A program made the position numbers and the translations under genes. The notes under the pieces are model-generated. The model worked only from the letters and a program-made list of their open reading frames with translations, searched no databases and was not told where the DNA came from. A DNA stretch of 9,141 bases from Thermoplasmata archaeon. Its GTDB lineage: Archaea > Thermoplasmatota > Thermoplasmata > WALJ01. Each line of letters opens with the position of its first letter. Position 1 is the stretch's first letter. The stretch spans positions 1 to 9,141 of the forward strand of contig JALSOU010000142.1 of NCBI GenBank assembly GCA_026986305.1, given 5' to 3'. Shown here one piece after another: positions 5,748 through 9,141 of the stretch.

Positions 5748-6929
5748 CTACTCTTCCCTTTCTATCACCATGGCTATACCGTTTCCTCCACCTATGCACA
5801 TGGTTGCCAGCCCTCTGAAAGCCTTTCTCTGCTCCATCGCATGCAGAAGGGTTGTTATTATCCTCGCACCGCTGCACCCTATCGGATGGCCGAGGGCTAT
5901 GGCTCCGCCGTGGACATTCACCTTCTCTATGGGCATGTCAAACTCCCTTATCACAGCTAAGGCTTGGGATGCGAACGCCTCGTTCTCCTCTATGAGGTCA
6001 AAGTCATCTATGGTAAATCCTGTTTTCTTGAAAAGCTGGCGAAGTGCAGGTATGGGCCCGAGCATGGCCTTTATAGGCTCTATTCCGGCGCTCTCATACG
6101 CAACTATCCTTGCCCTAGGCTCTATTCCGAGCTTCTCAGCCTTTTCTCTTGAGGATATCACGAGAGCTGAGGCTGCATCGCTTATCTGGGAGGCGTTGCC
6201 TGCTGTAACCACTCCGTTTGGGTCAAAGACAGGCGGGAGCTTCAGGAGTTTCTCTACAGTAGTGTCTTCTCTTATGCCTTCATCGTAATCCACCACTATG
6301 CTCTCCTTCTTTTTCTTCACCTCAACAGGAACTATCTCATCCTTGAATTTTCCCTCTTTCGTGGCTTTGGCTGCCTTCATGTGGCTGTGGTATGAGAACT
6401 CATCCAGCTCCTCTCTGGTGAGGTTGTATTCCTTTGCAGCTACTTCTCCTGTTATGCCCATATGAACATCGTTGTATACATCCCAGAGACCGTCGTATAT
6501 CATGGCATCCTTAACCTTGAACTCTCCCATCCTGTACCCTTGCCTTGAGTTTTCAAGTATGTGGGGGCCGCGGGTCATGTTCTCCATGCCGCCTGCCACG
6601 ATTAAATCATAGTCCCCAGCCTTTATCGCCTGTGTGCCAAAGACTATGGCCTTCATTCCAGAGCCGCAGACCTTGTTTATGGTTGTTGCCCTTATCTCAT
6701 TCGGAAGCCCTGCGTAGAGCGCAGCCTGTCTGGCAGGGTTCTGTCCCAGACCTGCGGTTATAACATTTCCCATTATGACCTCGTCTATCTCATTTAAAGG
6801 AACACCTGATTCTTCAACAGCCGCTTTAATGGCCTTTGCACCTAGATGGGGTGCAGGAATTCCGCTGAAGAAACCCATGAACTTTCCTATCGGAGTCCTT
6901 TTTGCGCTGAGAATTACCACATCTTTCAA
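5748..6929 (-). CDS. Acetyl-CoA C-acetyltransferase (bacterial-type biosynthetic thiolase)
   Basis: A 393-residue cytoplasmic thiolase that joins two acetyl-CoA into acetoacetyl-CoA, or runs in reverse on short 3-ketoacyl-CoAs. The nucleophile is C88 in NKVCGSGMKA, NEAF is at 316-319, H348 lies in GHPIGCSGAR and the second catalytic cysteine is C378 in CIGGGNG. These positions almost match the Zoogloea thiolase (C89, H348, C378), so it is a full-length bacterial-type enzyme. It is not the SCP2-like thiolase found beside HMG-CoA synthase and a DUF35 protein in many archaea. The start is TTG at 6929: a strong AAGGTGATT lies directly upstream at 6932-6940, the protein begins with the usual MKDVVILSAKRTPIG, and there is no useful ATG. 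It stands alone, with its own promoter and no 3-hydroxyacyl-CoA dehydrogenase or HMG-CoA synthase neighbour, so its pathway is unsettled: mevalonate synthesis, ketoacyl breakdown, or both. Confidence 0.93.
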   Translation of the reverse strand: MKDVVILSAKRTPIGKFMGFFSGIPAPHLGAKAIKAAVEESGVPLNEIDEVIMGNVITAGLGQNPARQAALYAGLPNEIRATTINKVCGSGMKAIVFGTQAIKAGDYDLIVAGGMENMTRGPHILENSRQGYRMGEFKVKDAMIYDGLWDVYNDVHMGITGEVAAKEYNLTREELDEFSYHSHMKAAKATKEGKFKDEIVPVEVKKKKESIVVDYDEGIREDTTVEKLLKLPPVFDPNGVVTAGNASQISDAASALVISSREKAEKLGIEPRARIVAYESAGIEPIKAMLGPIPALRQLFKKTGFTIDDFDLIEENEAFASQALAVIREFDMPIEKVNVHGGAIALGHPIGCSGARIITTLLHAMEQRKAFRGLATMCIGGGNGIAMVIEREE

Positions 6930-6959
6930 GGAATCACCTTGTCCGTGGAGTGGAGAGCG

Positions 6960-6970
6960 CTATAAATAAA
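6960..6970 (-). promoter_or_regulatory. TATA box for the thiolase, possibly shared with the divergent small gene
   Basis: The minus strand reads TTTATTTATAG, with its inner edge about 31 bases from the TTG start of the thiolase. This predicts a leader of about 5-12 bases that only just includes the ribosome site. On the plus strand the same bases read CTATAAATAAA and could start a transcript near 6988-6995, giving a leader of about 50 bases for the small gene at 7044. The plus-strand use is speculative. Confidence 0.5.
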
Positions 6971-6989
6971 TTGTGGAAATGGGAATCGG

Positions 6990-7009
6990 CGAAAGTCGAA
7001 AGCGAAAAG
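6990..7009 (+). repeat. Three short CGAAAG direct repeats in a divergent promoter region
   Basis: CGAAAGT (6990-6996), CGAAAG (6997-7002) and CGAAAAG (7003-7009) stand in tandem upstream of the small gene at 7044, near the predicted plus-strand transcript start. They could be a protein-binding site or chance purine-rich sequence. Confidence 0.35.
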
Positions 7010-7043
7010 GTTATTTCCCTGCAAGTTATGGAGGTATGATAGC

Positions 7044-7202
7044 ATGAGCGACGAATCAAAGATGGAAATGGAGGTAAAAAAACTCAGGGAGGAGGTCTCT
7101 GAGTTGAGAAACATGGTAAATCTGCTTCTCGGGTTGATAATGGAAGAGGACGATGTGGAGGAAGAAAGTAGTGTGCCTGAGATAAGCAGGATGTATAATT
7201 AA
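7044..7202 (+). CDS. Small acidic coiled-coil protein, 52 residues, function unknown
   Basis: A 52-codon frame from ATG 7044 to TAA 7202. GGAGGT at 7030-7035 lies 8 bases before the ATG, one of the best ribosome sites in the window, which is the main reason to call it a gene. The protein is nearly all helix-forming: residues 7-35 alternate charged and hydrophobic positions in heptads (MEVKKLREEVSELRNMVNLL), then an acidic stretch (EEDDVEEE, 34-41), and it ends in SRMYN. There are no cysteines, no signal peptide and no membrane segment. I do not recognise a named family; similar short leucine-zipper-like proteins are common in archaea. A short homo-oligomeric coiled coil or a small partner subunit is plausible. 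It is divergent from the thiolase and lies 45 bases upstream of map, which has its own promoter, so it is probably transcribed alone or with read-through. Confidence 0.72.
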   Translation: MSDESKMEMEVKKLREEVSELRNMVNLLLGLIMEEDDVEEESSVPEISRMYN

Positions 7203-7208
7203 TCGGCG

Positions 7209-7221
7209 CAAACCTTTATAC
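7209..7221 (+). promoter_or_regulatory. TATA box for map-gatE
   Basis: GCAAACCTTTATA is an A-rich BRE-like stretch followed by CTTTATA at 7214-7220. The box ends 27 bases before the map ATG at 7248. With normal archaeal spacing the transcript starts at or within a few bases of the ATG. No ribosome site precedes map, which supports a leaderless mRNA. Confidence 0.65.
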
Positions 7222-7247
7222 CGCCCGATAAATCCACAGACGATCAC

Positions 7248-8156
7248 ATGGACCCAGAGATTATGGAAAAGTACAGAAAAGCCGGTAAAATAGCGGCTAA
7301 CGCAAGGGAATACGGCATTTCTCTCATAAAAGACGGCGCTCTCGCCTATGATGTGGCAGAGGCCATTGAGGAATTCATAAGGGAACAGGGAGCAAAGCCC
7401 GCTTTTCCTGCGAATTTATCGGTAAATCATGAAGCAGCGCACTATACCCCTCTTTACGGGGATAAGAGGAGGTTTAAAACCGGAGATATAGTGAAAGTGG
7501 ATGTGGGAGCGCATATTGATGGATATATCGGAGACACTTCAAGGACTGTTGAAGTGGGCGCCAATAGATATTCCAGACTGATAAAAGCATCCGAAGAGGG
7601 GCTAAACACAGCCATAGAGGTGATAAAATCGGGGATATCCCTCAATGAAGTTGGAATGAGCGTTGAGACTGTTATAAAAGGAATGGGATATAAGCCAATA
7701 CAGAACCTCACAGGCCATTCTCTTGAAAGGTATAACCTACATTCAGGCCTGAGTGTCCCGTCGGTTTCAGGCATGGAATATGGAAGGATACCTGATGGGA
7801 TTGCCATAGCTGTGGAACCCTTTGCAACAGATGGGGCTGGCTATGTCGTTTCAGGAGGAAATCCTGGGATATACAGGGTGTATGATGTGGAAATTGAAGT
7901 GAAGGAGAAAAGGTTTAAGGAATTCTTTGAGGCGATATCCTCAGAGTTCGGCACCCTGCCATTTGCCCAGAGATGGTGCTTTGAGTTCGACAAAAAAGCT
8001 GATAAATTGCTGAAAGCCCTTGTAAGAAAGGGATATATACACTCCTATGATGTGCTGGCAGATGCCAGAAAAGGCATGGTATCTCAGAGAGAGCACACCC
8101 TGATAGTTCTAAAAGATAGGGTTGAGATAACGACGGAGGCAGACAATGGATTATGA
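7248..8156 (+). CDS. map: Methionine aminopeptidase, type II
   Basis: A 302-residue cytoplasmic dimetal hydrolase that removes the initiator methionine from new proteins when the next residue is small. The pita-bread fold ligands are all visible: D85 in KVDVGAHIDG, D96 in GDTSRT, H157 in GHSLERYNLH, E190 in VEPFA and E282 in REHT. H61 and H165 fit the active-site histidines of the Pyrococcus enzyme. The 11-residue spacing of the two aspartates and the insert between E190 and E282 place it in the archaeal/eukaryotic type II class, at normal length and without an N-terminal extension. ATG 7248 is the start because it sits at the predicted transcript start. The stop overlaps the start of gatE by 11 bases, so the two genes are co-transcribed and probably translationally coupled. 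Confidence 0.95.
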   Translation: MDPEIMEKYRKAGKIAANAREYGISLIKDGALAYDVAEAIEEFIREQGAKPAFPANLSVNHEAAHYTPLYGDKRRFKTGDIVKVDVGAHIDGYIGDTSRTVEVGANRYSRLIKASEEGLNTAIEVIKSGISLNEVGMSVETVIKGMGYKPIQNLTGHSLERYNLHSGLSVPSVSGMEYGRIPDGIAIAVEPFATDGAGYVVSGGNPGIYRVYDVEIEVKEKRFKEFFEAISSEFGTLPFAQRWCFEFDKKADKLLKALVRKGYIHSYDVLADARKGMVSQREHTLIVLKDRVEITTEADNGL

Positions 8157-9141
8157 AAAGCTGGGTCTTAAAGTAGGTCTTGAAATTCATCAGCAGCTCA
8201 GGACGCACAAGCTCTTCTGCCAGTGCCCATCGGAGCTGGTGGACTATGAGGGAAAGAGCATAGTGAGGAGGCTCAGGCCGACTCAGAGCGAGATGGGTGA
8301 GATAGACAGGGCTGCCCTCCAGGAAGCTAAAAAGGAGATGACTTTCATATATCAGGGCGCAAACACATGTCTGGTGGAGGCGGATGAGGAACCGCCCCAT
8401 GAGGTAAATGAAGAGGCTCTGGACACAGTTTTGACAGTGGCAAAGATGATGAACTCCGAGATAGTGAGAGAAGTGCACTTCATGAGGAAGATAGTTATAG
8501 ATGGCTCAAACACCACAGGATTTCAGAGGACAGGCCTCATAGCTCTGAACGGGTTCATTGAGGTAAATGGAAAGAAGATAGGCATTCCAACCATATGCCT
8601 TGAAGAGGACTCTGCAAGGCCTGTTGAAGGCGGTAAAAAAGGTGAGAAGATATATCGTCTGGATAGGCTGGGCATACCCTTGATAGAGATAGCTACCTCT
8701 CCAGATATAAGGAGCCCTGAGGAGGCGAAGATAGCTGCGAAGACCATAGGATCGATTTTAAGGGCCACTAAGAGGGTTAAAAGAGGCCTTGGGACAATAA
8801 GGCAGGACCTGAATGTCTCAATAAAAGGCGGTGCTAGGGTTGAGATAAAGGGTGTTCAGCAGCTTGACCTCATTCCCATATGTGTGGAAAAGGAGGTTAA
8901 AAGGCAGCTCAGGTTGATAGAGGTTGCAGAGCAGCTCAGAAGTAAAAAGGCCTATGTTGAGGAAAAAATATACGATTTAACTGAGATATTTGAGAACACA
9001 GGCTCAAAAATAGTCAGGAGAGCGCTCCAAAAGGGCGGAAAGGTCCTCGGGATAAAGCTCAAAGGATACGGCGGGCTTTTAGGGGCAAAGGAAGGGGAAA
9101 GCGAGAGAAGGTTAGGGCCTGAGTTCGCACAGTACGCTGCT
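8146..9141 (+). CDS. gatE: Glu-tRNA(Gln) amidotransferase subunit E, N-terminal half (runs off right edge)
   Basis: 332 open codons run from ATG 8146 to the window edge; the family is usually a little over 600 residues, so roughly the first half is present. GatE with GatD forms the archaeal amidotransferase that turns Glu-tRNA(Gln) into Gln-tRNA(Gln). GatE acts as the kinase that makes the gamma-phosphate intermediate, using ammonia released by GatD. GatB/GatE motifs seen are GLEIHQQL (11-18), FCQCPSEL (24-31), DGSNTTGFQRT (119-129), LEEDSAR (152-158), RLDRLGIPLIEIATSPDI (171-188), RQDLNVS (219-225) and RVEIKG (231-236). The stretch after about 285 (KIVRRALQKGGKVLGIKL) looks like the start of the AspRS-type insertion that separates GatE from GatB. 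GGAGG at 8135-8139, inside map, is 6 bases before the ATG. The tRNA-binding C-terminal region is outside the window, and gatD is not seen here. Confidence 0.95.
   Translation, partial: MDYEKLGLKVGLEIHQQLRTHKLFCQCPSELVDYEGKSIVRRLRPTQSEMGEIDRAALQEAKKEMTFIYQGANTCLVEADEEPPHEVNEEALDTVLTVAKMMNSEIVREVHFMRKIVIDGSNTTGFQRTGLIALNGFIEVNGKKIGIPTICLEEDSARPVEGGKKGEKIYRLDRLGIPLIEIATSPDIRSPEEAKIAAKTIGSILRATKRVKRGLGTIRQDLNVSIKGGARVEIKGVQQLDLIPICVEKEVKRQLRLIEVAEQLRSKKAYVEEKIYDLTEIFENTGSKIVRRALQKGGKVLGIKLKGYGGLLGAKEGESERRLGPEFAQYAA

Noticed and set aside
5770..6288. 172-codon plus-strand frame antisense to the thiolase
   Set aside because: It is the mirror of conserved thiolase codons, with low-complexity Pro/Ser/Ala content.
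7915..8478. 187-codon minus-strand frame
   Set aside because: It lies antisense across the map-gatE junction, both of which have full motif sets. Its translation is rich in Leu, His, Ser and Cys with no recognisable domain.
1..9141. CRISPR arrays, insertion sequences, tRNA genes or a defence system
   Set aside because: No regular spaced repeats, transposase motifs, tRNA cloverleaf or known defence proteins were seen on either strand; all sizeable stretches are accounted for by metabolic, protease or translation genes.

Overview
The window is a gene-dense stretch of an archaeal chromosome, most likely from the Thermoplasmata and perhaps close to Aciduliprofundum (DHVE2). The archaeal assignment rests on a GatE subunit, a type II methionine aminopeptidase, an ADP-forming acyl-CoA synthetase beta subunit, a Dph6-type diphthamide ligase, and TATA boxes of the form CTTTATA placed so that some mRNAs would be leaderless. 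The narrower placement is inference: it comes from a secreted sedolisin (an acid-active protease family) with GWNLI repeats, in a peptide-fermenting gene setting. I could not run a search.

Layout from left to right. A DUF2797 gene runs off the left edge on the minus strand. Divergent from it is a two-gene plus-strand unit: acdB (ADP-forming acyl-CoA synthetase, beta subunit) and dph6 (diphthamide synthesis). This unit converges, with a 4-base gap, on a minus-strand carbamate kinase gene (arcC). arcC shares a divergent promoter region with a large plus-strand gene for a secreted 909-residue S53 (sedolisin) protease. After an AT-rich terminator region comes a minus-strand bacterial-type acetyl-CoA acetyltransferase. 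Divergent from that are a 52-codon coiled-coil protein gene, then map (methionine aminopeptidase), which overlaps gatE by 11 bases. gatE runs off the right edge.

Two themes connect the genes. The first is peptide-based energy metabolism. The secreted protease supplies peptides and amino acids; the ADP-forming acyl-CoA synthetase and carbamate kinase each make ATP by substrate-level phosphorylation, and the thiolase handles acetyl-CoA units. The second is translation: Dph6 completes diphthamide on EF-2, MetAP trims new proteins, and GatE is needed to make Gln-tRNA(Gln). Only acdB-dph6 and map-gatE look like operons; the rest are single genes with their own promoters.

I found no CRISPR array, insertion sequence, tRNA, rRNA or obvious defence system. 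The most distinctive items are the sedolisin with its tandem C-terminal GWNLI repeats, the DUF2797 gene, the 52-residue coiled-coil protein, the solitary bacterial-type thiolase, and a recurring promoter motif whose distance to the start codon predicts which genes carry a Shine-Dalgarno site.
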